From contig NZ_LMKC01000001.1 in the NCBI RefSeq assembly GCF_001421355.1, positions 496,001 to 560,000 on the forward strand: a stretch of 64,000 nucleotides of DNA, read 5' to 3'. Origin of the DNA: Sphingomonas sp. Leaf9. Lineage in GTDB: Bacteria; Pseudomonadota; Alphaproteobacteria; Sphingomonadales; Sphingomonadaceae. The translations under genes were made by a program, and so were the position numbers. Each line of letters begins with the position of its first letter. Position 1 is the stretch's first letter. Below the pieces are notes generated by a model. It saw only the letters and a program-made list of their open reading frames with translations. It did not search any database and had not been told where the DNA came from. Shown here piece by piece: positions 26,351 to 35,789 of this stretch.

Positions 26351-26995
26351 CTATTTTCGGGGCGCCCAGAATATGTATTTGTGGAGTATCTCTTCTTTAC
26401 TTTTCGAGATCGAAAAATCCCCTCTCCGGTTAAGAAAGCAGCCTCTCACGCTGTCAATCACCGATCGTGCGAGTGCAACAAGTTCTCTGACATCAATCAG
26501 CGTCTGGGTACTTGGCCCCAATCCGGCAGCGGTCCCGTCCCATGGCTTGCTAGCAAGCGCTACTGGACTTCCCATCCCCGGCTTATAGCGGAAGATGTAC
26601 CACTGTCCGGAATTGTCTCTGTTGGTCAGTGACCCATCATGATAGATTCCGTTTCTGAATGAGTATAGCGCCTTAGTTTCGGCGCCATTGGGCTGATAAC
26701 CTGCCCAATAGTAAAGCGCTTTTTTGATGCCAGACGCATTTACATCGGGGTAAGGCTGTTTGCTACTATCCGAGTAAGTCGAACCCATTTGATCCAAGAT
26801 TGCAAAAGCACACATAACTGGCGCGTAGTTTGACAACTTCTCAAGACCGACAGCCTGCCCCATCTCATTTTCGACTTCATGCAAACACGATCGAAGAAGA
26901 AAGTCATTTGCTTCGGTATACATCGACCTCGAAAGGTGAGCTTCAACGATATCATCGTTATCGAACGCTGCGAGATTCTTTTGAACTATAGACAT
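26351..26995 (-). CDS. HEPN-like protein in AT-richer DNA
   Basis: This 214-residue protein belongs to no family I can name, but it contains FRNGIYHDG, matching the R-N-x3-H catalytic motif of HEPN ribonucleases in a helical context (EANDFLLRSCLHEVENEMG, YAPVMCAFAILDQMG). The base composition is visibly richer in A and T than neighbouring genes and codon use differs, suggesting separate acquisition. It is the second gene of an SRAP-HEPN pair with a 46-base gap. A defence or abortive-infection role is plausible but inferred. Confidence 0.6.
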   Translation of the reverse strand: MSIVQKNLAAFDNDDIVEAHLSRSMYTEANDFLLRSCLHEVENEMGQAVGLEKLSNYAPVMCAFAILDQMGSTYSDSSKQPYPDVNASGIKKALYYWAGYQPNGAETKALYSFRNGIYHDGSLTNRDNSGQWYIFRYKPGMGSPVALASKPWDGTAAGLGPSTQTLIDVRELVALARSVIDSVRGCFLNRRGDFSISKSKEEILHKYIFWAPRK

Positions 26996-27041
26996 TCCCA
27001 GTCACTACCCCCTGTTAAGCACCGAAAGGATAAGATACTCG

Positions 27042-27662
27042 CTATCGGGTCGGAAATACCGGCCCCCGCACCGTCATCGCTGCCGCATCATAGGGCTGCT
27101 GCAACGCGACTACATCGTCATAACTGCCGCGCAGCCACGTATCGCAATCCTCCGGCCGCAGGATCGTTATCATAGCCTTGGGGTGAATCGGCGCGACCAG
27201 CTCGTTCGGATCGCAGGTCACCATCGTGAAGCCCGCGCCGTCAGCGGTTTGCTGCCAGAACCCAGCCGCGGCGAACGTCGGCTGGTCGGTCACGCTGAAC
27301 CACATCTCCCCTTTCAGCGCCGGCTTCCCGTCGCCAAGGTCGTGCTTGTCCGGAGTCCATTCGCAGAACTCGGTGAGGGGCACGAGGCAACGGTTCGCCG
27401 GGTCAGCCGCCAGCTTGCGCCACTGCGGCAGCTTCAGGTTGCGGACGTTCGTCATCGGCCATGGTGCCTGTCCGCCCAGCACGTCCCACGACATGATGTC
27501 CCAGCCGCGTTCGCCGTCCTTCTCGCGGATGACATAGGCGCGACCCTTGGGACGCAGTTCTTGCGGATTGAACCGGTTGTCGCGGGGGCGTTCGGGGAAC
27601 AGCTTCGCGGCTGATCCGAACAGATCGGCGGGTTCGCCGGCGAATCGAGCGCGGTTGCACAT
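27042..27662 (-). CDS. SOS response-associated peptidase (SRAP/YedK/HMCES family)
   Basis: SRAP proteins crosslink abasic sites in single-stranded DNA through Cys2. The 206-residue protein keeps the catalytic C2 (MCNRAR), the N-R substrate region NVRNLKLPQWR, the glutamate in TEFCEW, and the histidine in APIHPKAM. Prophages and islands often carry one. It lies upstream of the HEPN-like gene in the same orientation. Confidence 0.93.
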   Translation of the reverse strand: MCNRARFAGEPADLFGSAAKLFPERPRDNRFNPQELRPKGRAYVIREKDGERGWDIMSWDVLGGQAPWPMTNVRNLKLPQWRKLAADPANRCLVPLTEFCEWTPDKHDLGDGKPALKGEMWFSVTDQPTFAAAGFWQQTADGAGFTMVTCDPNELVAPIHPKAMITILRPEDCDTWLRGSYDDVVALQQPYDAAAMTVRGPVFPTR

Positions 27663-27883
27663 GTCACCTAGGGTAGGCAGCTAGCCGATCTCGACAAGGG
27701 GTACGGATCAATCGGCGTCGACGCTAACCGTGCCGAAACGGTGTCGCTGCGAACGATCATTTTCCGCTGTTCCGAACCATGATTTGTTGACCATCGTCAC
27801 ACATTTAGGCATAGTATCGGCACGCGCCCATTCGCTGGCAGAGCAGTGAAAGCACGTTTCCTCAGAATGGAACGGAGCGGCGC
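27663..27883. promoter_or_regulatory. Divergent regulatory gap
   Basis: This 221-base stretch separates the leftward SRAP gene from the rightward small genes. It is AT-richer in its second half (TTTTCCGCTGTTCC, then ATTTGTTGACCATCG). No definite operator was found, but promoters for both directions must lie here. Confidence 0.35.
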
Positions 27884-28123
27884 ATGTATCTCGAACAGCA
27901 CAACGACGACCTGAACCACGGCATGCCACATGGTAGCGCCGTGCGTCGTCTTTTCACGCGCGAGGATGCTATGCAGAAAATCCTGAACGACAAGACATTC
28001 TCTTTCCGAGGGAACGGGATCCTGTTCGCAGCCGCCCATGAGCGCGCACGCCGTGCGAACATGACCTTTGCGGAGTTCTGCCGGGCGGCGGTTCGCGATG
28101 CGGTCAAGGATCAGGCGGCATGA
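27884..28123 (+). CDS. Small protein, possible ribbon-helix-helix regulator
   Basis: In this 79-residue protein, the C-terminal part FRGNGILFAAAHERARRANMTFAEFCRAAVRDAV resembles a ribbon-helix-helix fold. The N-terminal 40 residues are charged and unrecognised. Its stop overlaps the next start by four bases, and it precedes the virion-type genes, so it may regulate them. Confidence 0.55.
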   Translation: MYLEQHNDDLNHGMPHGSAVRRLFTREDAMQKILNDKTFSFRGNGILFAAAHERARRANMTFAEFCRAAVRDAVKDQAA

Positions 28124-28437
28124 TGATTGATATGGTCATTCCCGATTGTGAGGAAACACCACCCCCGATTGTTCGGACTCAGCAGAGCGCGGAGAGCGTC
28201 GCGGCCGCACGGTGGGATTGGGAATGCCAACGCCTTTGCGCCACGCAACTGGTTCTCGATCTTGCTGCTTATCTAGGCGGGCGGGTCCCGGCAGACGAGA
28301 TGTGGGAGGCCATGCAGCGTCTGCCGGCTGAGCTGTTGGACATGCTCTACACCGCCGATGGTTGGGCGAAGCTGAGCGAATACCTCCAGATTGGATCACC
28401 ATTCCCGCCGCTCCCCTACGCACCGACTGTCCACTGA
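28120..28437 (+). CDS. Small hypothetical protein
   Basis: This 105-residue, mostly helical protein (WECQRLCATQLVLDLAAYLGG) has no recognised family. It is coupled to the preceding gene by an ATGA overlap and followed nine bases later by the first virion-type gene. Confidence 0.5.
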   Translation: MMIDMVIPDCEETPPPIVRTQQSAESVAAARWDWECQRLCATQLVLDLAAYLGGRVPADEMWEAMQRLPAELLDMLYTADGWAKLSEYLQIGSPFPPLPYAPTVH

Positions 28438-28446
28438 GGTAGCCAC

Positions 28447-29298
28447 ATGCCGTTCGGAACCCTGCCCCTATCCTCCTTCGCTGTCGGCCCGCGCGCCACG
28501 GCACTCTACAATCCCAACGAACAGGCGGTGGTGCCGCAGAGCCCCATGGGCATGATGTTTCGCGGCTTCGGCGGCCAAAAGCCCATGCAACAGGCGTCGG
28601 CGGCGTTCGGCTTTAACCGCCAGCCGTTCACGACGCCGCCCTACAGCCCCGGCGCACCTGTCGGGCCGGACACGCCCGCGCCGCTCATAGGCAGCTTCAA
28701 CCCGACGTCGGCCCAGAACGGGGCGGCTGGCGCGCCAGGGGGCTATGTCGAGCCAACGGCTGGTCAGCAGCGGCCGAAGTTCTTCGGCAAGGGTGGTGCT
28801 GGCTGGGACGTCCTGTCGAGCATCGGCGATAGCCTAATGATGCTGAGCGGCATGCCTGGTGCAGCCGAACTGGTGGGCGCACGTCGACAGGCGCAGTCGC
28901 AGGCGCAGGCCCGCCAGTGGCAGGTGCAGGACCGCGAACGCGAACGGCAGTTGGAGAATCAGCAGTGGCTGGAACGGCAGATTTGGGAACGCGAGCACCC
29001 TAAGCCGATCAACAACGATACGGCAGCCGACTATGAGTTCCTGAAACAGCGACTGGGACCGGAGGTCGCCGACCAGTACCTGCGCAATTTCGCGGCTGGA
29101 CCGATCACGGCGGTCGATGGGTTCGACGCACAGGGCAACCCGACGAAAACCTTCGTGCCGCGTGGGTCGCTTGGCGGGGGCATGATGCCGGGCGGCGGCG
29201 CTGGCCCCGACCTCGACCCAGCACCTACGCGGCCAGTCGGCAAGTTGCGTCCGCCACGGGGAGGTGCGCCCTCGCAAGGGGGCGCTTCGTTTCGCTGA
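28447..29298 (+). CDS. Phage virion-associated (ejection-type) protein
   Basis: This 283-residue protein has a glycine/proline-rich N-terminal half ([19 protein letters not shown]), a long glutamine- and arginine-rich helix ([20 protein letters not shown]) and a C-terminal [22 protein letters not shown] segment. This is a layout I associate with minor virion or ejection proteins of short-tailed alphaproteobacterial phages. It is the first of three consecutive virion-type genes, but no capsid or portal gene accompanies it. Confidence 0.55.
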   Translation: MPFGTLPLSSFAVGPRATALYNPNEQAVVPQSPMGMMFRGFGGQKPMQQASAAFGFNRQPFTTPPYSPGAPVGPDTPAPLIGSFNPTSAQNGAAGAPGGYVEPTAGQQRPKFFGKGGAGWDVLSSIGDSLMMLSGMPGAAELVGARRQAQSQAQARQWQVQDRERERQLENQQWLERQIWEREHPKPINNDTAADYEFLKQRLGPEVADQYLRNFAAGPITAVDGFDAQGNPTKTFVPRGSLGGGMMPGGGAGPDLDPAPTRPVGKLRPPRGGAPSQGGASFR

Positions 29299-29554
29299 TC
29301 CCTTCGGCGCACCGGGGCGGGTAACTAGTGGGCGCAGGACGGTCGATGGTAACCGGGCGGTCGGTGGTGTCCCTAACAGCAGCCACCTGCGCGGCGATGG
29401 CGTCGATCACGTCGGGACAACGATCGCCGCCCTCCGCACTTACTACGGCCCCAACGCCCGATTCCTCGACGAAGGGGATCACATCCACACCACGTTGCCC
29501 GGATACGGGCGAGTTCCATACTTTGGCCGGCGCGGGTCGGCGGGGAGACGATGA
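29264..29554 (+). CDS. Short M15-type peptidase (D-Ala-D-Ala carboxypeptidase/endopeptidase fold)
   Basis: This 96-residue protein has [21 protein letters not shown], then [10 protein letters not shown] and DEGDHIHTT, the H-x6-D...H-x-H zinc pattern of compact phage M15 peptidases, ending in VPYFGRRG. It would cut peptidoglycan peptides during virion entry or lysis. The GTG start at 29264 overlaps the preceding gene, and its stop overlaps the next ATG, so it is translationally coupled on both sides. A competing frame over the same bases has no such motifs. Confidence 0.75.
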   Translation: MRPRKGALRFADPFGAPGRVTSGRRTVDGNRAVGGVPNSSHLRGDGVDHVGTTIAALRTYYGPNARFLDEGDHIHTTLPGYGRVPYFGRRGSAGRR

Positions 29555-32500
29555 TGCAGCAGCGGTTGATGGAGGACGAAGCCGGCAACCTGTGGGAGGT
29601 CGACAGCAACGGTGAGGCGATCCGGCTAGCGCAACGCGCGCGTCGTGCCCCCTCCCCGGCTACGATCACGACGCAACGCGACCCTTTCGAGGTCAGCCGC
29701 GAACAGCGGGCGCAGGCGCAGGACGCTCGGGCGAACGCCAATGAGGATCGAGCTGGGCGCCGGGAAGACCGGCAAATCGACCAGCAGCGGCGCACAAACG
29801 AGATTGAAACCCAGAAACTGGGTAACACCCGGTTCGACAACCTGACGGTGCTGCGCAAGGAGTTCGATGACCGCAAGGAGGTCCAGAACTTCAAGACGGT
29901 GTTGCCGATGATCGCCGGGGCGATGCGGATCGCTGACAACCCCAAGGCGACGGGCGCGAACGACCTCGACCTTATCTACACCTTCGGCAAGGTCATGGAC
30001 CCCGGCTCGGTTGTTCGCGAGGGCGAGCTAGCGCTGGCGTCGAACACCGGCAGCTTTGCGCAGAACCTTGAAGCGGCTGTCGAGAAGCTGCGCAGCGGCG
30101 AGAAGCTGCCCCCGGAAGTACGGCACAACCTCGCCGAAGCGATGCGGCGGCGCGGTGTTGAGTTCTCGCGGGCCTACAACCAGACGCGGCAAGATTACAC
30201 TGACCTTGCCGAACGGAACGGTTTTGCGCCGCAGGATGTGATCGGTCGCCACCCCGCCATTCCGTACCAGCAGGCCGAAGCGGACTTCACCAAGCGGCAA
30301 TATCGTAACCTCGACGGTTCGCTGGGACCGGCACCTGTGGGGATGACGAACACCGTGGGCAGCGGTGCCGCTCCGATCGGCCCGCAGGCAACGTCGTTCG
30401 CTCCCAACAACGTGATCGACTTCGCGGCCGGCCTAAACGGCGGGAAGTACGCGTTCATCAAGGGCGGCGGGCTGACGTACAACGGCAAGGAAGTGCCGGT
30501 GTCGGAGACGATCGCGAACAGCGAGCCATACCGTGAGGCATACCGCGCGCAGTTCGGCGAGTATCCGCCGCTGACCGTTGATATTGAAGCCGGGCAGGTC
30601 ACGCCAGGCGCGCAGTCGGCGCTGGACCGTCAGCGCGACACGTTCGGTGGCGGTGTGGATGCCGTAGGGCGCGGCATCGCCGATACATTCAGCGTAGGCC
30701 TCGCCGACCCGTTCGCGGCAGCAATGAACACCCTGACCGGCGGCGGTACGTTCGCCGACAATCTCATTCGCCAACGTGGCGTGAGTGCTGCTGACGAGCG
30801 GGTCAATCCGGGTCTTCGCATGACGGGGCAGGTTGCCGGAAGTATCCTGCCCTTCATGGGCGCATCACGCCTTGGGGCGGCGGCTCTGCCGTCGCGCCCG
30901 ATGCTCGGGGCGGGCATTGCGGACACCGGCCTTGGCGCGTTCTACGGGGGCGCGTCGAACGACAAGGACCGCCTGACCGGCGCGGCTGTCGGCGGTGCTG
31001 CCGCCCTGGCAGGTAATCAGTTCGGACAGCGTGTTCTGGCCCCCGCTTTCCGGGGCGTTGCGGGGTGGCAGTTCGGTCAGCGGTTCGGGCGAGGCGTCGC
31101 TGCAGCGTTCGACCGTCCGTTTGTCCCGCCGCCTGTCCGACCGGCTGCGGTTGACCGTACGATCGCCGGCAGCGCCAACGCGAACATTGATTTGATCCGT
31201 TCGACGCTGGACGATGCGGAGCGATTGGGACTTCCGATGTCGCTTGCCGACACCTCGCCCCAGCTTCGCACGCTGGCCGGCAGTGCCGTGCGCCGTTCGC
31301 CAGATGCACGCGCCTTCGCTGAACAGGCATTGACGCCCCGGTCGCTGGGAGAAGGCGGCCGGGCAATTCAGGCCATCCGCCGCGACTTCGGACCAGCCGT
31401 GAACATGCGGGATGAACGCGACAGCATCCTGGGGGCCGGCCGGGCAGCATCCGCGCCGCTGTACGATCAGAGCTATGGCGCGCCGATTGTGTCGACCCCC
31501 GAACTCGATGCCGTGCTGAACACCCCCTTCGGGCAGCAGGCGATCAGCCGGGCGCGCACCATTGCCGCGAACGAACGCCGCGACCCGACCGGCGCGGGGT
31601 TCAGCCTGGACGCCGATGGCAAGCCGGTCCTGAACCCGATCCCGATCAACCTGTATCAGCGACAGGCGGAAGCCCGTTCGGCGTTCGACGCCGCACAGGA
31701 AGCGCATCGGGTTGCACTGCGCATGAAGGGAGCCGACACGAACGCGACCCGGCAGACGCTGGTTGCGGCCCGCGAGGCGATGCAGATTGCCGACCGCGCG
31801 CTAGGATCAGCCCCAGCCGCCGGCACTGCCGCCACGCAGCGAGGCTACACGACGCAGACGCTCGATTATGCCAAGCGCGGCATGGACGACATTCTGGAGA
31901 GCCAGCGCGACCCGATCACAGGTCGGCTTAGTCTCGACGAAGCCGGCCGGGCGCAGAGCGGAGTGCGTAGCCAGTTGCTGGCCGAAATGGACCGGTACAA
32001 CCCGTTCTATCGCGATGCCCGCTCGACCTATCAGGGCTACGCGCGGCAGGCGGACGCTCTGACTTCGGGCTACAGCGCCACGCGGCCTAGCGTCGGGGTC
32101 GACGACCTCAACACGATGACGGCGCGGCTGGGGCCAGAAGAACAATCGCGTTTCGGCCAAGGCTACAGTACCGGCCTTACCGAGCGGATCGAAAAGCAGT
32201 CGTTCACCGGCAACCCGTACACCGCGATTGCTGGCAGCAGCGACGACCAGGCCAAGCTGTCGGCTCTATTCCCGGAAGGCACCCCAAACTTTCTCCGACA
32301 GGGTGAACTGGAGAGGCAAATGGGGCTGACCAAGTACGAGACGATTGGGGGGTCCCCGACCGCAGGCCGCGCCCAGGCGGATCGGTTGCTGGATCCTGCG
32401 TTCGGCGTGCAGGCGCTGGCCGAAACCGGGCTTAGCATGGCGACAGGCGTTCCGCCGATCGGGGCCATGGCTGGTGCAGTCCGGCGCGGGTTAGGCGAGC

Positions 32501-32709
32501 GGTTCAACGTCACTATGGGGCAGAAGAAGGCGGCAGCTATAGCTCCCCGCCTGCTGGCACCGGATCCGGTACAGGCCCGTGCCGAACTGGATGCGTTGGT
32601 CCAGGCCAGCGATGCCTACAATACGTACAGTCGGCGCACGAACCGCCTGCTGGGTATGTTCGGGCGCGGGTTCGGCCTGCCGGTTGGAACGACCTTTCTG
32701 GCCGACTGA
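29551..32709 (+). CDS. Large phage ejection/internal virion-type protein (1052 aa)
   Basis: The N-terminal half carries a charged coiled segment, then [22 protein letters not shown] and [21 protein letters not shown], a pattern I recognise from internal virion or ejection proteins of short-tailed phages. A glycine-rich amphipathic middle (~370-470) resembles a membrane-interacting region. The C-terminal half has [24 protein letters not shown] and repeated helical blocks, common in such proteins. No lysozyme or polymerase motif was seen. It is the largest gene of the element and is intact, which argues against decay. Confidence 0.7.
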   Translation: MMQQRLMEDEAGNLWEVDSNGEAIRLAQRARRAPSPATITTQRDPFEVSREQRAQAQDARANANEDRAGRREDRQIDQQRRTNEIETQKLGNTRFDNLTVLRKEFDDRKEVQNFKTVLPMIAGAMRIADNPKATGANDLDLIYTFGKVMDPGSVVREGELALASNTGSFAQNLEAAVEKLRSGEKLPPEVRHNLAEAMRRRGVEFSRAYNQTRQDYTDLAERNGFAPQDVIGRHPAIPYQQAEADFTKRQYRNLDGSLGPAPVGMTNTVGSGAAPIGPQATSFAPNNVIDFAAGLNGGKYAFIKGGGLTYNGKEVPVSETIANSEPYREAYRAQFGEYPPLTVDIEAGQVTPGAQSALDRQRDTFGGGVDAVGRGIADTFSVGLADPFAAAMNTLTGGGTFADNLIRQRGVSAADERVNPGLRMTGQVAGSILPFMGASRLGAAALPSRPMLGAGIADTGLGAFYGGASNDKDRLTGAAVGGAAALAGNQFGQRVLAPAFRGVAGWQFGQRFGRGVAAAFDRPFVPPPVRPAAVDRTIAGSANANIDLIRSTLDDAERLGLPMSLADTSPQLRTLAGSAVRRSPDARAFAEQALTPRSLGEGGRAIQAIRRDFGPAVNMRDERDSILGAGRAASAPLYDQSYGAPIVSTPELDAVLNTPFGQQAISRARTIAANERRDPTGAGFSLDADGKPVLNPIPINLYQRQAEARSAFDAAQEAHRVALRMKGADTNATRQTLVAAREAMQIADRALGSAPAAGTAATQRGYTTQTLDYAKRGMDDILESQRDPITGRLSLDEAGRAQSGVRSQLLAEMDRYNPFYRDARSTYQGYARQADALTSGYSATRPSVGVDDLNTMTARLGPEEQSRFGQGYSTGLTERIEKQSFTGNPYTAIAGSSDDQAKLSALFPEGTPNFLRQGELERQMGLTKYETIGGSPTAGRAQADRLLDPAFGVQALAETGLSMATGVPPIGAMAGAVRRGLGERFNVTMGQKKAAAIAPRLLAPDPVQARAELDALVQASDAYNTYSRRTNRLLGMFGRGFGLPVGTTFLAD

Positions 32710-32879
32710 ACGGTTCTACGTCCGCTTGTCAGGGTCGAACAAGTTGGGCCACCGCCACATAGCGAGCGCGGTTCCGACCGCGCTTCCTATCGCCATCGCC
32801 AGCATACCTGTCGTCACTGCCGTCCCCCTAAAAAGCTGCTAAGTGGGGAGCGTGAGGGCAGATTGCGAAGGTGGTGGTT

Positions 32880-33203
32880 ATGATAGCGACGGTGCTGCTG
32901 CTGACGATGGCGATGCAAGGCCCAGGGGCAACGGTGAACATGCGCGGCGTCGGCGCAGTGACGTGTGTTACCGCCCTACAGGCTGAGAACCGCGTGGCTT
33001 CCGAAAACTGGATCGCGGGCTACTGGGCGGCGTGGGACATGGCGCGCATTGACAAGGCCGCCCCCCTCGCCGCCGCGTCAGACTTGAACGGAATCGTTGC
33101 CGAGGTCGAACGGGAATGCCGAAGCGCGCCCATTCATTCACTCGTAGCGGCTACCATGGCTGCCAGGGTAGCCGTCCAAGCCCGGTCACGGCGCGGCGGT
33201 TAG
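32880..33203 (+). CDS. Small exported protein of unknown function
   Basis: The 107-residue product begins with a signal-peptide-like helix (MIATVLLLTMAMQGPGA) and has two cysteines that could pair (AVTCVTAL and ERECRSAP). The DLNGIVAEVERECRSAP segment resembles small periplasmic prophage proteins. ATG 32880 is preferred to GTG 32871 because an AGGTGG ribosome-binding site lies just before it. Confidence 0.55.
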   Translation: MIATVLLLTMAMQGPGATVNMRGVGAVTCVTALQAENRVASENWIAGYWAAWDMARIDKAAPLAAASDLNGIVAEVERECRSAPIHSLVAATMAARVAVQARSRRGG

Positions 33204-33213
33204 GGTTCCTCCA

Positions 33214-34335
33214 TCAACGGCCTTCGCGGACGCGCAGCATCTGCTGTCGATGGTATTCCGAGAGGCGGTCGTTGTCCGGGATCATGATCTGCCGGGCGGC
33301 GCGATCGAACCGATCGACATTCCGCAGCACGTCGGCTGTTTCGGCTGGCAGCCTCGCGACCGGCAGCCCCTGCAGGCCGGTACGGAACGCGATCGCAGCT
33401 TTGATCGTGGGCATCAGCGCATCCAGTGCTTCCTCCATCGCCAACCGTTCGGCCGATGCCTCTTCCAGCGCCACGTCGGTTAGTTTCCGCTTCTCGTCGA
33501 TCCGCTCCTTCTCCCGCTTGAGCCACGCAGCTTGCCTTCGGACCCGATCCCGATCCTCAGACATCTGCCGCCGTTCAATTTCGTAGGCCGCCTTCAGCCG
33601 GTCCAGTTCAGCAGCCTTTTCTGCTGATTCTGCTTGGCGCTGCCGGTCAGCTTCCCGGTGCTGCTCTGCAACCCGATACGCCTCTGCCTCGGCTGCCGCT
33701 GCTGCTGCCTTTTGTTGATTGAGATCGGCGAGTTCGGATGCGTAGGGACGATACTTCGCCTTGGACCCCGACAGACCCCGCTTCAATCCGAGGGAAGCCA
33801 TAGCCTCAGCATACTCGTCATGAACTTTCTGGAACTCACCGGGGCCTGCCACCGATCGTCCGTTCAACGTCCACGTCATGCCTTGCGCCGGTCGGCGCTT
33901 GAAGATCCGCTGCACCAGCGGGACGACGACAACGTGCATGTGCGGCGTGTATTCGTCGATGTGCAGCACAATCGACGCAACGCGATGGGCACCCCACATG
34001 CGCTTTGCAAACTCGAACGCCCTTGCAATCCACGGTCCGACCGTACCGTTGCGCGTCCAATCGAAGAAGTCGTGGGATGCGGTGAGGATCGCTTCATAAG
34101 CGATTGCCGCGTTCTTGCGCAGGCGATCGGGATCAACACCGTGACGGACGAGCAGCGCCCTCACATCCGCGACCAAGTCGCCGGACCCGTGCAGGTGAAT
34201 CGGCTTCGGCATCGCCGGATCACAGTGCGGCTCAGGGACAAGCCGGCAGTTATGAGAGTTTACGCCCTCCATCTGCGACCAAGACTTGATCGGCCCACGA
34301 TCATTGAAAGCAGCAACGCTGAACAGATCACCCAT
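33214..34335 (-). CDS. mobV: MobV/Pre-type plasmid mobilization relaxase
   Basis: This 373-residue relaxase would nick DNA at an origin of transfer. The N-terminal domain has motif I SHNCR (H28-N29) and the metal-binding motif HIDEYTPHMHVVVVP (H125, H132, H134), diagnostic of the Mob_Pre family. A long charged coiled coil (about residues 200-330) follows. ATG 34335 is favoured by AAGGAGG five bases upstream. The gene points leftward from a region with oriT-like sequence and is the only transfer gene in the element, which makes it mobilizable rather than self-transmissible. Confidence 0.88.
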   Translation of the reverse strand: MGDLFSVAAFNDRGPIKSWSQMEGVNSHNCRLVPEPHCDPAMPKPIHLHGSGDLVADVRALLVRHGVDPDRLRKNAAIAYEAILTASHDFFDWTRNGTVGPWIARAFEFAKRMWGAHRVASIVLHIDEYTPHMHVVVVPLVQRIFKRRPAQGMTWTLNGRSVAGPGEFQKVHDEYAEAMASLGLKRGLSGSKAKYRPYASELADLNQQKAAAAAAEAEAYRVAEQHREADRQRQAESAEKAAELDRLKAAYEIERRQMSEDRDRVRRQAAWLKREKERIDEKRKLTDVALEEASAERLAMEEALDALMPTIKAAIAFRTGLQGLPVARLPAETADVLRNVDRFDRAARQIMIPDNDRLSEYHRQQMLRVREGR

Positions 34336-34355
34336 CACATCCTCCTTGCGATGGG

Positions 34356-34424
34356 TATAGTGTCAACGGTTGCTAGCGGCTCCGTAAGACCCCCCTTGAA
34401 ATATATTTCCGCGTGTTAACACGC
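34356..34424. promoter_or_regulatory. Candidate origin of transfer upstream of the relaxase
   Basis: TATAGTGTCAAC (34356-34367) resembles the MobV nick-site consensus TAGTGTG/TTA, and a perfect palindrome GCGTGTTAACACGC lies at 34411-34424. A short TAAGAC motif repeats at 34385 and 34441. Placement just upstream of a mobV-type gene is typical of oriT. The exact nick site is a guess. Confidence 0.42.
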
Positions 34425-34539
34425 ATCGTGGAAGCCGGGTAAGACGTCTCAGCACGCTACTCGAATTCGCTATGCCTATTAGCGGTTTTGTGAAGTGGCG
34501 AAGGCTATGGGCGGAAGGAAAATAGGGCAGGAAATTGCG

Positions 34540-34776
34540 CTAAGCGCGCCGGACCCCCTCGCCGCCCACAGGACCGGGCTCGCCAGCGTCGAGAAGGATC
34601 AATCCGGCACCAGCTATCGCGCGTTCGACCGCTGTTACCGACGCGGCATTGACGACCTGCCCTGCCTCAAAGCGTTTGATGGTAGCCGTTCCCAGCGACG
34701 ACGCTGCTGCCAGCTCGGCGACTGACCAACCCAGCAGCGCTCGGGCTGCACGACACTGATCCGGCGATACCATCAT
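34540..34776 (-). CDS. XRE-family helix-turn-helix regulator
   Basis: The 78-residue protein MMVSPDQCRAARALLGWSVAELA, then SSLGTATIKRFEAGQVVN, is a compact XRE HTH of the Cro/C1 type, often found as an element repressor. It is transcribed leftward, divergent from the train of small ORFs starting at 34906, and probably controls the shared intergenic region. Confidence 0.88.
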   Translation of the reverse strand: MMVSPDQCRAARALLGWSVAELAAASSLGTATIKRFEAGQVVNAASVTAVERAIAGAGLILLDAGEPGPVGGEGVRRA

Positions 34777-34811
34777 GATCTATTTAGCATCAGGAAACGC
34801 TTGCGCGCCAG

Positions 34812-34832
34812 TATAATCACTGATACCGATTA
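34812..34832 (+). promoter_or_regulatory. Promoter with overlapping inverted repeat for the small-ORF train
   Basis: A perfect -10 hexamer TATAAT lies at 34812-34817 and overlaps an inverted repeat TAATC (34814-34818) / GATTA (34828-34832). It is between the divergent XRE gene and the ORF at 34906. The overlap suggests repression by the XRE protein. No clear -35 box at the right distance was seen. Confidence 0.5.
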
Positions 34833-34905
34833 GGTCAGAACGGCCGAACAAGGAGCTTGAGCCCTCCGTGTCCGGCCTGACCACCACCGTTCCAGGAGAA
34901 CGATT

Positions 34906-35181
34906 ATGGCTGTAAAGACCCTAACGCCCCACGTGCGTCCGGCCAAGACCGTGCGTGCAATTCCCGCCCTGACCGTCGTCGCAACGAAGACCGTCGATAT
35001 GGCGCGTCAGCACCTGCGCACCGGCAACCCCGGTGCCTATGCTCGCCTGCTTGCCGGCCATCATCGGGCATCCTCGGCGCGCCAGCAGGAAGCGATCGAA
35101 GCGGTGATCGCCGCCGATGCGTGCCAGCGCCTGTTCGCCCGGAATGCCGTCAACGGCTGCCTCGTTGCACGGGAGGGTTGA
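34906..35181 (+). CDS. Small basic hypothetical protein
   Basis: This 91-residue protein begins MAVKTLTPHVRPAKTVRAIPA and has a helical C-terminal half (YARLLAGHHRASSARQQEAIEAVIAA). No family is recognised. It is the first gene of a run of ten closely packed rightward ORFs and has an AGGAG ribosome-binding site. Confidence 0.55.
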   Translation: MAVKTLTPHVRPAKTVRAIPALTVVATKTVDMARQHLRTGNPGAYARLLAGHHRASSARQQEAIEAVIAADACQRLFARNAVNGCLVAREG

Positions 35182-35184
35182 CCC

Positions 35185-35787
35185 ATGCTCGCTACCCGAC
35201 GCAACCTGATGGCAGCCGTTGCTTTCCTGCCGATCGCAGCATGTCCGGCAACGGCACCCGCTGCAACCGCGACCTCCGCAACGATCCCGACCGAACCGGA
35301 CCCCGCGTGGGATCGGATTTACACGACGTTCCAATTGGCCGACGCGAACCAGCGCGCGCTCTACAGCGTGTTCGCTGAGCGGGAGGCTGAATGGGACGCG
35401 GGCAAAGCCGAGCAAGAACCGGAACCTAAGCCGATCGAGTCCCCAGAGTTCGACACGTCTCTGCCTCTCCAAGAGGCACTGACGGCTGCTGTCGGACCTG
35501 AGTGGTTGGCGAGCTGGGAAGCCCGCGAGGCCGAACACAAGGCATGGAAGGCGCGAGACGATGCCGGCTATGCCGCGTTCATCGGCGATACCGAGACGCG
35601 CTGGGAGGCAGCCGATGCGGCCTGCAACGAGGCGTTGCGGGCGCTGATCGAATACCCCGTCGCGTCCCTTCCCGCGCTTGCGGAAAAGGCGGACGTGATC
35701 ACAGCGCGGTTTGGTGACCTGATCGACGGCGACGATGCGAAGGTACTGGTTGCCGACATTCGCCGCCTCGCTGGCATGGAGGCGTGA
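35185..35787 (+). CDS. Putative exported helical protein
   Basis: The 200-residue product starts with a signal-like region (RRNLMAAVAFLPIAACPA) that could be a Tat or lipoprotein-type leader. The rest is charged and helical, with tryptophan-rich segments (WLASWEAREAEHKAWKARDD). Similar proteins occur in sphingomonad prophages; the function is unknown. Confidence 0.55.
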   Translation: MLATRRNLMAAVAFLPIAACPATAPAATATSATIPTEPDPAWDRIYTTFQLADANQRALYSVFAEREAEWDAGKAEQEPEPKPIESPEFDTSLPLQEALTAAVGPEWLASWEAREAEHKAWKARDDAGYAAFIGDTETRWEAADAACNEALRALIEYPVASLPALAEKADVITARFGDLIDGDDAKVLVADIRRLAGMEA

Positions 35788-35789
35788 TC

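Noticed and set aside
29328..29615. Alternative 95-codon frame over the M15 peptidase
   Set aside because: It lacks motifs, while the chosen frame carries the full zinc pattern and is coupled to both neighbours.
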